A DNA stretch of 64,000 nt from Desmodesmus armatus (lineage: Eukaryota; Chlorophyta; Chlorophyceae; Sphaeropleales; Scenedesmaceae). Shown here one piece after another: positions 12,801-23,244 of the stretch. The notes under the pieces were generated by a model. It searched no databases. It was not told where the DNA came from and worked only from the letters and a program-made list of their open reading frames with translations. The stretch covers positions 558,001 to 622,000 of the forward strand of contig VIIQ02000010.1 of assembly GCA_007449985.2 (NCBI GenBank), given 5' to 3'. Positions within the stretch are counted from its first letter, which is position 1. Each line of letters starts with the position of its first letter. A program made the position numbers and the translations under genes.

Positions 12801-13555
12801 GTTGCATCTCGGTACCACTCCTGCGCTCCTTTTTACAGAGGCAGCTGCTTGAGGCATGCCATCACTAGTTTCATGTCACCCCTTTCCCCTTCCCATACCT
12901 GTCACACCCCCCCCCCTACCGCAGGTCATCAACCTGCGCAGCATCAAGCCCCTTGACCGTGACACCATCAAGCAGTCAGTCAGCAAGACGCACCACCTCG
13001 TATCAGTGGAGGAGGGATGGCCATCGGTGAGTAGTGGCACAGCTGGCCCATTTGCCAGTCCGGGTCAGCTGCAGCGTGTGCCTGCTGGCATGTTGTACAG
13101 TAACGTATATCGTACAAAAGCAGAAGAAATCGATCAGCAGCATTGGTGTACCTGCATATCGGCAGCTGCCCAGTTTGCCTGCTGCTGACGTGATTTTCGT
13201 CACCACAGTCTTCTTGCTCGGCCCTTGCCCTACCAGCTTTCGCGGCCTGCATGGGGGGGTGGTGTGCCACCGCAGCATCCACACATGTCGCATCCTGGCT
13301 GCTGACAGTGCACCTTCATGTATGCTGCTGTCGCCTGTGCCCGTCTTGCTGCTGCCGTGTGTCCTGCAGAGTGGCATCGGTGCGGAAATCGCAGCTGTGG
13401 CTATGGAGGAATTCTTTGACCAGCTGGATGCACCCATGGGCCGCATTGCAGGCGCTGAGATACCCACACCCTACGCAGCCAACCTGGAGGCAATGGTCTT
13501 CCCCCAGAGGGAACAGATCATCCATGAAATCAAGCGGACACTGGGCAGGGCGTGA
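9826..13555 (+). CDS. PDHB: Pyruvate dehydrogenase E1 component subunit beta, mitochondrial
   Basis: Ten exons: 9826-9876, 9960-10025, 10111-10191, 10439-10465, 10697-10759, 11161-11412, 11794-11919, 12295-12441, 12925-13026 and 13370-13555 (TGA); 1101 nt, 366 residues, normal family length. Exons 1-2 encode an Ala/Ser/Arg-rich leader of about 39 residues, consistent with a mitochondrial presequence. The mature part starts [15 protein letters not shown] and contains the cofactor-site segment [63 protein letters not shown] and SVEEGWP. With E1 alpha it performs the TPP-dependent decarboxylation of pyruvate that feeds acetyl-CoA to the TCA cycle. Sequence type and leader favour the mitochondrial over the plastid isoform. 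Exon 4 is only 27 nt. Confidence 0.96.
12556..12603. repeat. 24-bp tandem duplication in PDHB intron 8
   Basis: Two adjacent perfect copies of a 24-bp unit starting GGGCAGCGGTTGGGTGTG. Confidence 0.9.
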
Positions 13556-14897
13556 TCAGGGTTGTGACCAAGCAGCAGGCTTGGGTTTGGCTGGTTAGGT
13601 GCAGGTTTTGGAATTGGTTTCTGGGGTCTGGGTGCACCCGATGCAGCGGGCAGTGACATGTTGCGCAGCTTTTTGTGAAGCCAGGGCGGCATTTACCGTC
13701 CTATTGACATGCTGATTGTTGTGAAAGGCCCCAACGGTGTTTGGATGTGGAGCCTAGGTCCCTGGCAGACAACAAGTCTGTGATTGCCTGCTGTGGCCAC
13801 CCCGCTCAGCTTTGGAGTGAAAGGCAACCCGTTGTCAAGCTCGCTGTGCCTACACAAATCCTGACTGGTGTGCAGCATCCAGGCTTGCTGTTGCGCACAT
13901 GGCTCAGTGATGTTGGTGTGCGTATTGTGTCGTTTTTTCCCTAATTGGCTGCAGTTGTTCGGCAGTTGTCCACTGTCAGCAGTTGCGATCATCGTGCCAA
14001 AATGGCAGCACGCATTACGATGGAACTCGCACATCATCAAAGGACAGTTTCTGTGTTGTGGCTTGTTGAAGAAACTCTCACCTGTCGTGTCATGGCTACT
14101 GCGCCCAGGCGTGGTGTCCATGCTGTGCTCAAAGACATCGCATACACACACGACAAGTGAATCCTCAGTTCTGCCATATGCCTCTCATCAGTGAGTCGAT
14201 TTGGCTGCCTGTAATCTCACACAGACTTGAGAGGCAGCTGTTGCCTGTCCCCTACCACCCCAAGCCTGTCCCAGAACATGTGGGAGGCGTACCTGTGTAG
14301 TGCTGTCATGCCTGGGCCCTACTGGTGGCGAGCAAGCAGGCCTTATAATAAAGAAAACAACAATGTTTGCATATGGAGTAGGGACACCGGTTACGAGCTG
14401 CTTTGCTCCACCAAAGTGATACAGCCTGCAACGGTATGTGTTACAAGCAACTGACGAAATATTTGGCTCATGGGTACCTTCCATTGGCCTTAACCCATGC
14501 CAATCGGTAACATCGACCACTGCGACCAATTTCCAAGCTGCACCGCGACTGAACAGCGCTTACAAGTAATTGTTTCCAGGCAAAGCAAGGTTGCTGCAAT
14601 CGTCACCGTGCAGGCAGCAAGCAGCCATTGGAGCCTCTAGGACAACCATTGTATAGCTCCACAAGAGACTCCGGCACAGTCTTCTCGGGCGTGTAGTGCC
14701 GGGCCAGGACAGCCTTCTGCTTCAGCCATTCGTAAGGTGCGTGGGCTGTTCAGCAGCTTTAAGGCTGATTATCATGCGTTTTGCGATATGGAAGGTTAGA
14801 CACCATCCGCAGCTGTGCCACGGCTGGAGCTATAAGCCAACTCACCAGTCCATCCACCTAACCTGGTGGGCCTGCACATGGATCCTTTGCAGGCACG
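13556..14897. other. Intergenic, PDHB to SAND copy A
   Basis: About 1.3 kb. Open frames on both strands (for example around 13868-14194) lack splice support and protein-like composition. The part before 14898 should hold the promoter and 5' UTR of the SAND gene. I see no RNA gene or repeat. Confidence 0.4.
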
Positions 14898-17271
14898 ATG
14901 CACTCCAACGTGCAGCATCCCCCCGAGGGCTTCGGTTTTTCACTGATACCCCCGCTGTGCAGCAACAGCTGGCAGCACAGGCGGCCCAGCAGGTGAGAGG
15001 ATGAACAGCAGGGATCACTGCCAACAGCAGTAGCTTGGCCTGAGCCGCTGTTCAGGGCGCAGCACCCACATTCCACGCCTGTAAATGCGGCTGCTGGTGA
15101 TCATGTAACCTGCTGATTTCCCCCTCTAACCTACACCCTGGCATACTGCTGCAGGAGTCGCAGGCACACCTTCTGTCCACACTGGCGGGCATGGTGAACT
15201 CTCTAGCACACACGGTCAAGAACCTATCCTCCCTGCCGGGCGCAGTTGAGATCATTGGACCAGACATGGCCTTTGCGGTTGAGGGCATCTTAAGCATCCC
15301 CAGCCCACCACCACGCCAGGGCCCAGCACAGGCCTTTCAGTACCCTGCCCTATCACTGCCCACCCAGCACAAGGGCCTCAGCCGTGCTTCCCGCCTCAGC
15401 TCCCTGGACAGTATCGGCAGGCAGATGCCAGGCACCCCTCCTGCACAGGCCATGGCCCTGCCGGCCCAGCACAGCATGCCAGCACAGAGGGGCCCTGCAG
15501 GCCGCACTGCCACCCTCATGCAGCATGCAACAGGTGAGGTTGTTGGCCTACACACAATGGGTGCACGACCATGCTTGAGGTTGTGGCTCGCCTGCTAGGA
15601 GCCTATGGTCTGCGCCTGCGACGTCAGTTAGTGCCTGCTGCTATTGGCAGCAACCACATCACAAGCCCAGGGAACCATCTCCTGACAACAGTGACCACAC
15701 CATGCCAGCACAGGTGGCTCCTGCAGGATATGCTGGCCCCAATGACAACCCACATGCATGTGCCGCAAGTAACGAACAAGACATACTGTCCTGCACTCTG
15801 TGTCTTTTGTCCTGCAGTGCTGCAGGCCTCTCAGGTGGCTGCAGAGCCCCCTGTGATTGCCAACAACCTTTACAAGTCCCGCCTGCCTCGCCAGCTGTCA
15901 GACAGCACAACAGACTACAGCAGCTGTGATGACGCAGGGGACGAGGCACAGCCCCCCAGCGCCAAGCGCCAGCGCAGCGACCCCGCCATTGCAGACCTGC
16001 TGGTTGCCCAGGCACAGCACGCCCTGGCAGCAGTGATGGCACAAAAGCAGCAGCAGGCGGTGTCCCCCTCAGGTGCCCACACCATGGGTGTAGGCCTGCC
16101 GCCGGTGCCACTGGCTGGCAACAGGTCTGCCTCCCTGAAAGACATGATGGAAGCTGCAGAGATCCTAACAGCATTCACAGCCAACAGCCAGTCTCCCAAA
16201 ATGCAGCCCCTCACCAGCGAGGAGGCTAACTACCACGCAGACCCCTGGGACAGCATGCCCCTGGACGAGGCGATGATGAACTACGGTGGTAACGAGGAGT
16301 GGGCCGTGCCAGCATTCACAGTGGGGGCCTCCCGCCCTGCCGCTCCCGGCAAGCCTGCACCCAAGCCTCGCAAGAAGGCCGCTGCAGCTGCTGGCACAAG
16401 GCAGCCGGGCAAGGCGCGCAAGGTGGCCGACAAACGCAACACCACACACGTAAGTGCATCCTTGCTGAGCAGAAGTGCATGCTTGCTGAGCACCCCTGCC
16501 GTGCAGGCCCCTTCATCAACATGGCACAGCTGGGCAGTGCACTAGCGAGTACTACTGGTACTCACAAGCACACTGTGCACAAGCTTGGGCATCCCCACAG
16601 GAGTGGTGCTGACCATGTGTATGTCATCCTGCTGTCCTGCTGCCTGCAGTTCCAGGATGAGGCAAACAGCTGCTGCCCAGAGACGGTGGACGCCCTGAAG
16701 GCTGCCTGGGCAGCAACCGCGTCCCTCCCTGTCTCCTGTGTCAACACCAGCACTGGCACCCGCGCAGAGGGCACCTTCAGGATCATCGACGGCAAGAAGA
16801 GGATTGTGTTCAACGGCCCCACCGCCTACGCTGCCGAGGGCACCATCATGGAGCCTGTGGAGTTTGAGAAGGCAGGAGACAGGGGCAACACAAGGAACTG
16901 GCAGCTCAGCATCACTGTCGCAGGTAAGCAGAGACCTGCGTGCGCTGCAGCAGATCTGTCACCACACCCGCCGGGCCAACCTGCTCCAGCACTACCACGC
17001 AGCACCAATTGCAAGCAGCACGTCCAGTGCATACATTTGCAAGCAGCACGTCCAGTGCATACATTTGTGCTGCTGCAGTGCAGATTTTGCTGAAGTTTCG
17101 TTCTTGGACATCTGTGCTTGATATGCAGTCAAGGTTGCCTGCCTTACTTCCATGCTGCCGGTTGTCTGCTGCCCCTGTGCAGGGATGTACCTGAAGAAGG
17201 GCTGCAGGACGGAGCTCAAGCTGGGCCATGCAACTCGCATCTTGGGCGTCCACACGTACCCCACAAATTGA
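14898..17271 (+). CDS. SAND-like domain protein, copy A (putative nuclear regulator)
   Basis: Exons 14898-14992, 15155-15533, 15818-16449, 16650-16923 and 17183-17271 (TGA); about 489 residues. Order: short Gln/Ala helix; ESQAHLLSTLAGMVNSLAH segment; Pro/Gln/Ser-rich linker; PRQLSDSTTDYSSCDD motif; basic patch AKRQRSD and a Lys/Arg/Ala stretch KPAPKPRKKAAAAAG (nuclear-localisation-like); then a C-terminal domain of about 120 residues from exons 4-5. That domain reads LPVSCVNTSTGT ... GTIMEPVEFEKAGD ... RNWQLSITVAG ... YLKKG, which has the layout of a SAND domain (PVxC, a P-x-EFE-AG element, NW-x-x-SI, G-x-x-L). SAND domains bind DNA in AIRE, DEAF1 and the algal RegA/VARL family; assignment is by pattern only. 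Exon 1 needs one extra base in the C5 run at 14949-14953 to join the frame used by paralogue B. Paralogue at 44563-47255. Confidence 0.72.
17011..17066. repeat. 28-bp tandem duplication in SAND copy A intron 4
   Basis: Two perfect adjacent copies of a 28-bp unit beginning GCAAGCAGCACGTCCAGTGC, not seen in the corresponding intron of copy B. Confidence 0.9.
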
Positions 17272-18573
17272 TGTATCCTGCACACCAAGAGCAAGCACCG
17301 GCACTGAAGGGAGGGTTGCTCCAGCCCAGCATGGTCCCTGCTATGACACTGCTGCAGCTCAGCACAACCAACGGGCTGCTGTGTTTGACTGGGCCAGAAA
17401 TAATGCACGTTGGCAATCCGCCCAGTGCTGCCATGCAGCACCAATTTGAAAGTTTGGGCCTTCTATAACCAACCTGGTTCGGTTGTTTGTTACAGACAGA
17501 GTTTGGAACACAGTGCACCAATGTGATTCTTGTTTTGAGTAATTCAGCAAGGGTGCCTTATCACCCATGTTGAGGGCTGTACAAGCCTGCAGTTTGCTGA
17601 CTTTGGTACTCAATGTACTTGCATTCTCCAGCCAGAGCCTGGGAGCGACAATGTGACTGCTCACATCAGTGAGTCCTCACGCTTCAAGGCAGCAGTTGTC
17701 CTTACGCAGCAGGATGTTCAGTTGTGGTCCGGTGCTCTTAGACGCAGGTGCTGGCACAACAGGGCCCCACTCGCACTGGCCGCCAGTGCGGCAGTGCCGT
17801 CTGCACGCTTGTGCTTGACCATTTTTGGCTGGGCATCTCTTTTGTTGTCTGCTCATTGCAACAATTTCACTCGGTGGTGACTCATTTCTGAAGGTAGTAT
17901 GCCATGCCTGCATGCTGCAGTGGCTCGTGCAAGCTGTGTGGCAATATGACATGCACACTACACACGACAGCTGGTGTGCCGCTGGCATGAGCACAGTGTG
18001 GCACAGGGTAGGTGCTGGGATAAGCACTGGTACCGGCACGTTTGACTGATGGTGTGTCTCAAGCATATGAATTGAGACAGTGTCTGCTGTTGATTTGTGC
18101 GGTGATGGGCAGTGCAGTTGCCTTGCAGGACCTCCCAGAGCGGCTGGCTTTGTGTTGGAGTATGCCGGTTGCTGATGTTGCATGCGAGCACGTGGACAAC
18201 AGAGTGGGGCTGTCCGTGCTTTTGTCAGAAGTTCATGGTTTGTGGTTCTGCTTTCACTCTTGTTGCACCTTGACTTGTAAATGTGATTCATAACAATGAC
18301 CGCTGCTGGCCATAGCAAGCTGTCTGGAACAAAGCCCCCAAAACGCAACCACAACACATATTCAGCTCTGGAGGAACATGTTGGCACAGGGTCACAGTGC
18401 TCCACACTGTGGCACAACTCTTGCAGCATCCACATGGATCCATATGCACACCAATGATTCAAGCCCACAACTCTGCTGACAAGTCCAAGCCGCCAGGCTA
18501 CAGGACAGCCCTTGCAATGTGTGGGTTAACCGACAAGCGCAAAATATAACAGCGCAGTTCGACAGTCAGCGGC
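17272..18573. other. Convergent intergenic region
   Basis: 1.3 kb between the 3' ends of SAND copy A and the F-box/LRR gene. A TGTAA occurs at about 18277. Longer open frames on either strand show neither coding composition nor family similarity. Confidence 0.4.
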
Positions 18574-21023
18574 TCAAAGCGCCATGCCCTGCATTTCAGC
18601 AGGGACACCTTGCAAAAAGCCGTCATCGATACCGCCTGCGTCACCCTCCGCAGACCCCGCCTCATCGCTCGTGAAGTCATCGGACAGTAAATCCGGCACT
18701 TGCTCACCCCATTCATCCTCATCACCGTCATACTCCACATCCACAGGGTTGGGTGAGCGCAGCTCCAGGCGTTCCACCAGGCCCTGGTCGATAGCCTTAG
18801 TGGCCAGCACCAGCCGCCGCAACTGACGCAGGGACAGCAGCGCGGCAGGCAACCGCAACAGCGTGTAGCAGCGGCCGATGTCCAGCACCTGCAGGAAATG
18901 GAGTGGACAGGCACGGCAGAAAATACCGAGGCTGCTGCTGAGGGGCTGTCCAAGTCAAGATAGTAAGGCAGACAGGCTTTTGACTGAAGACACAAGACAG
19001 CCAACACTGCCTGCATAGGACCGGTGAGGAGTCATGTTGGCCTCAAAATGCAACACAGTCAGTAAGTGAACTTCAAATCGCCCTTGTCGCTCTCTTCGCC
19101 AGACGTCGCAGGTGCACCCATCCAGATTCCACCATGCTGCCTGGCACCAAGTGCCCCGCCGCGATCATAAGTAAACTTACCTCCAGCTGCTGCAGCTGGC
19201 TGATCTCTTCCCCTAGCACGCTCAGCACGTTGTCACCCAGCAGCAGCTCCCTCAGCCCCACACACCCCCACGGCTCATCATCCAAAAACCTTAGGCTGCA
19301 GCTGCTGGCGTCAAGCACCTCCAACTGCGTTGCCCCTGCCAAGCTGCACGGCAGCACCCGCATGTCTCGATTGTGAGCCAGGGACAGCTTGCGCAGGCTG
19401 GTGAGGGCGGCCAGCTGTGGCAGGAGGCCTCGCTGCTGCTCGTGAGACAGGGTAGGCAGCTCCTGGCCATCCTGCAACACAGGTAAGGCACCACCTTGTG
19501 CTGGTGTGGCTGCAGGGGTGTGCTGTGGGCCAGTTGCTGTCGCCGCGGCTGCGTTGGTGCTGTTGTCAGTATGGTCCTTGAAGAGCAGGTTTGGTCCTGA
19601 CAGGTTGAGCTCTGTGAGGCTGCTGAGGCTGCTGAAGCCGCTGCCCAGGCATGCAAGGTGATGGTTGCTGGACAGGTCCAGCACCTGCATGTGCAACACA
19701 CGACACAGGCAGCAATCTTGGCAAATGTGGCATATGGGACCTGCAGAGCATAACGGCAGGGAATGAAGCAGCAATTGCAGGGTTTGGGCATGGCTGTTTG
19801 TCACCGAGCTTGTGCCGACAACATGTGAGTGTGGCGGCGCATGTGAAAGATACGCTGCTGCACTCACATGCTGTCGGCAAAAGTCTGTTGACGAACAGCC
19901 GTGCCCACACCCTGCGATGCAGTATTGATCACAGCCTTGGGGGTCTGACATGCGCAAATACACAACGCACAATGTTGGTTCTGGCAACTTGCCGCTATCA
20001 GTATTACCTGCAGCTTCGCAAGCTTGAACACCGCCTGTGGCAGCCGAGCGATGAGGTTGTGCGCCAGGCTGAGATGTGTGAGGGCAGTGCAGTCACAGAT
20101 GGCTGCTGGCAGTACTGCCAAGTGACAACTGGTCAGCTCCAAGCTCTGCAGGTGCGGCAGCTGCTGCAGCATCGACAGCTCGCCCCCATGCCCTCTCAGC
20201 CTGCATTGGTGTAACTGCAGCTGAGTCAAGTGCTGCAGCGGCCATGACTTAGCGGTGCCTCTGCTGCTGCTGGCGCCAGTGCTGCCTTGATGAGACAACT
20301 CCCATGGCCCTTGACCGGTCAGCACCACTGGCAGCCAAGCCGACACATCGCCCAAGCCGTGCAGGGAGAGTTTCTCAAGGCTGTCAAGCCCAGGTCTGAC
20401 GTCTGCACTGCTGCTGTCTGTGTGCTGGGCCAGCTGCTGCGCCTGCCACTCAGAGAGGTGGCAGAGAGCAGTGGGGCAGCCCTGTAGGCAAAGGACCCTG
20501 AGCCGCTGCAGTGTGGCTGGGTGCGCACTGCTCCAGGGGTTGGTTGCACTGCTGCTTACACAGCAGCCAGCGGATCCTGCATGTGCATGGCTGCTGTGCT
20601 GGCTTGCGCTGTGGGCTTCCACTTCAAGCTGTGCATCTGCAGCGCCACAGCAAAAAGGTCGGCAGCAGTAGTAAAAAATTGGGTCCCTTGACATAGGCAA
20701 ACCTGCAATCCCTTGAAATAGTTTTTTGACCGCTGTTGGCCATTGTGACTGCTGTCCGGTCCTACTTTGCCAATACATCTGTACAGATGTTTGCCTACGG
20801 GCAGTTTGACTGACCTGCCACTGGTGCAGCAGTTGTTGCAGTGAGAACTTGCACCGCTGTCAGCTGATGCAGCAGGTCTAAGTCTTCAGCAGGTAGGCTG
20901 ACTGTTGTCATGGCGGCGTTGACAGCAACACGCCAGGCCTTGCAGACCAACTTCACATCCGCACGCTTGTAAGGGGCCAGCTGCAGGAGGTGGGACAAAA
21001 CTGCCCCCGGGAGGTCTTCCCAC
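18574..21023 (-). CDS. F-box / leucine-rich repeat protein, N-terminus not located
   Basis: Minus-strand exons 21023-20815, 20636-20008, 19684-19181 and 18888-18574 (stop), about 552 residues from the F-box on. The F-box reads WEDLPGAVLSHLLQL ... VKLVCKAWR, with the usual LP-x-x-x-L-x-x-L and VC-x-x-W positions. It is followed by LRRs such as LEKLSLHGL, LTQLQLHQC, LQSLELTSCHLAVLP, LTHLSLAHNLIARLP, VLDLSSNHHLACLG, LRKLSLAHNRDMRVLP and LRELLLGDNVLSVLG, and an acidic tail ending near EGDAGGIDDG. F-box/LRR proteins are substrate receptors of SCF ubiquitin ligases; the substrate is unknown. Between LRR blocks sits a Thr/Ala/Pro/Gln insert (about 19480-19560). The exon starts in mid-codon, so at least one upstream exon is missing; it should lie between 21024 and about 21300. 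Confidence 0.8.
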
Positions 21024-21509
21024 CTGAAAGCGCAGCACAACGCATGCCTGTTGGGAGTCTGCAGTATGCATGCATATGCACTCCAGGGTGGCACTGCAGG
21101 TGCTGCTGTCTTGGTATGCATGCATAGCCATACCGCACAGGTGCGCAAGCAACATCCCGCACCTCCTGGATTCATCACTATGTTCCACGTTTGGCTCATT
21201 CTGCTTGGTCCTTGGTGTCACCGAGACAGCCAGATCACGATCACCCTCGGCCTTTTGTGGGTGTTGCTGACGTTGTTCGGCATGCACTACCATTGCCAAT
21301 ACTATTTGTTGGCATTCTCAACACCTTCAGGCCGGGATATTCGCACTTCCTTGTACGTACCACCTGTCACGTGACTGTCAATATTCCTTCAGTAGCCCAG
21401 CCAATTGTACCCCAACTGTTGCCATACCAGTGGTCTGCCCACAGCCAAACAGCTCACTGCCGTTCTTCGTGTCAACTCGTGCCTCTTGATCAGTACCAAC
21501 ACTGCAGAT
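21024..21509. other. Divergent region, F-box/LRR and LITAF genes
   Basis: 486 bp between the first recognised F-box exon (minus) and the LITAF start (plus). It must contain the missing F-box 5' exon(s) and both promoters. ATGCATGCATATGCA-type alternating purine-pyrimidine sequence lies at 21066-21125. Confidence 0.4.
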
Positions 21510-22543
21510 ATGGGTCAGCAACCCACACCTTCCGCACCCCCCATGCATGCAGGAGGCAACCCGCCTGTGCCGCCTGGATACCCCCCAATCGTCGCCCCAG
21601 GTAAAGACCCGCTAGAAGGCATGGTACACAGATGGTACACCTTCCCATTGACCTGCTCCTGCCTGACCTGTTGCTCCAGCATCCACTGCCCGCCAACATA
21701 CAAACCTCAGGCTGTTCACTGAAGGCATGGCTGCGCCCTTGGCTACACCCTGGAGGTATGCCTAAGCCCTTGATTGTGCCTGCACACTGACTTCTTGCTG
21801 CTGCAATTGTCTGCAGGCGTCCCAGTGATACACCCACCCCAGCAGCAGCAGTACCAGCATCACCAACAGCAGCAGCAGCAGCCCTTGTTCCACCCCAGCG
21901 CCCTGCCAGCCCCTGCAGTGCAGGTTGTTGAGCAGCACACCTACGTGCACCTGCCAGGCCAGGAGGAGCCGCTGCTGACCCGCACTCAGGCTGCCATGCC
22001 ACGCCAGATCACCTGCCCCGCCTGCTTCTCACAGGGCCCCACACAGGTCACGCGTAAATCAGGCTGCTGTGCCTACATGGTGAGTGCACAGCAACATATG
22101 GGTGACTTCAAGGGCAGAGCAAGGTAGCAAGCCTTGGGTTTCTGAACAACGGGTTATCCTGAGACACTACTGCAGCAGGTGGTGTATGAATATGCACAAG
22201 CAGCTGCTGCATGGCCATGCAAGTGCTTTGGTTGTGAGCTTGCACCACTGGGCTCATGACGAGTGGCATAACCACGCTGCAGGCTAGGGTGTCCGATGGG
22301 CTGGCAGCTGCTTGGTGTAGCTGATGGTGTGTGAGCATAGCCAAGCACGCACGCCGCAGCGTTCACGTTGTTGAGAACCCCTGTGTGTGTGCCGTGCGTG
22401 CTGTGCAGGCGTGCTTTGGGCTGTGGTGGGTGTGCTGCCCACTGTTCTGGCTGCCGTTCTGCTTGGATTGCGACAAGGATGTTGTACACTGCTGTGGAGC
22501 CTGTGGTGCAGAGGTGGCTCGCATCAAACCATGTGACAGATGA
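21510..22543 (+). CDS. LITAF-domain membrane-associated zinc-ribbon protein
   Basis: Exons 21510-21600, 21817-22079 and 22409-22543 (TGA); 489 nt, 162 residues. The N-terminal 90 residues are Pro/Gln-rich with PPVPPGYPP and a His/Gln run, as in LITAF/CDIP1 proteins where such tracts bind trafficking factors. The C-terminal LITAF domain has both zinc-knuckle halves: CPAC (after RQIT) and HCCGACG (after CDKDVV), separated by the hydrophobic, Trp-rich insert FGLWWVCCPLFWLPFCLD that dips into the membrane monolayer. LITAF proteins act on late endosomes/lysosomes; in plants a LITAF-domain protein (GILP) acts at the plasma membrane. The start is the first ATG of a proline-rich frame. Confidence 0.9.
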
Positions 22544-23244
22544 TGGCAGGGCAGCTGTGGTTGCCAGGCTGGACAGTTTGGTTGGGCCAAGCTCTGGGCG
22601 CAGGTTGTTCTGGGTTATTTTATGTTGTTTTTTGCGGCGGAGTGGCTCTTCGTCCGGTGATTTTTTAGAGTAGTTGCTGTTGCACAGGAGCTGATAAAAG
22701 AACACACAGTGAAGCAGGGCAAGATGCATGATTGGTTGGGGTGATCTATCGGGGTGCACCTAAGTCATGTGGGTGGTGTGATGTGTGTGTGTGTGTGTGG
22801 GGGGGGGGGGGCATATGTAGCTTGCCGTGTGTGGAAGCTCATAGGTAGCTTCCCACCTCAGGAAGAGGTTGCAACTCTGATTCAGCGGGTCTTATATCCA
22901 GCGCACGCTAATTCTTTCCATCTACGGCCATCTCCTTGTTGACCTCCAAGGTTTTAGGGCACGCACAACAATCAACAGATAGGGTGCTGACAGGCACTGC
23001 AAGGAGGGGTTGTTGATCAAGGTTGTATAGCTTAGAAATTGCGCATCGCAGTTGCTTGCCGAAGGCAGAACACGTTGGATGCCCACGTTGGATCTGTCTC
23101 CCGCAAACTGCAATATGCGTGCATTCCTTTTGTCGACACTACGCTGTTGGGTGTAAACCACATTCGTAGCAGCAGAGCTGAAGGAGACAGCACGTCACAG
23201 CGGTTGAACAGCACAACCTCAGCAGTTGGACAGCACATTCAACC
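22544..23244. other. Intergenic, LITAF to SLC35F6
   Basis: About 700 bp with a (GT)n-G12 tract at 22784-22811. A perfect GCACGTTGGAT-type short repeat lies near 23069-23090. No exon is evident. Confidence 0.4.
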
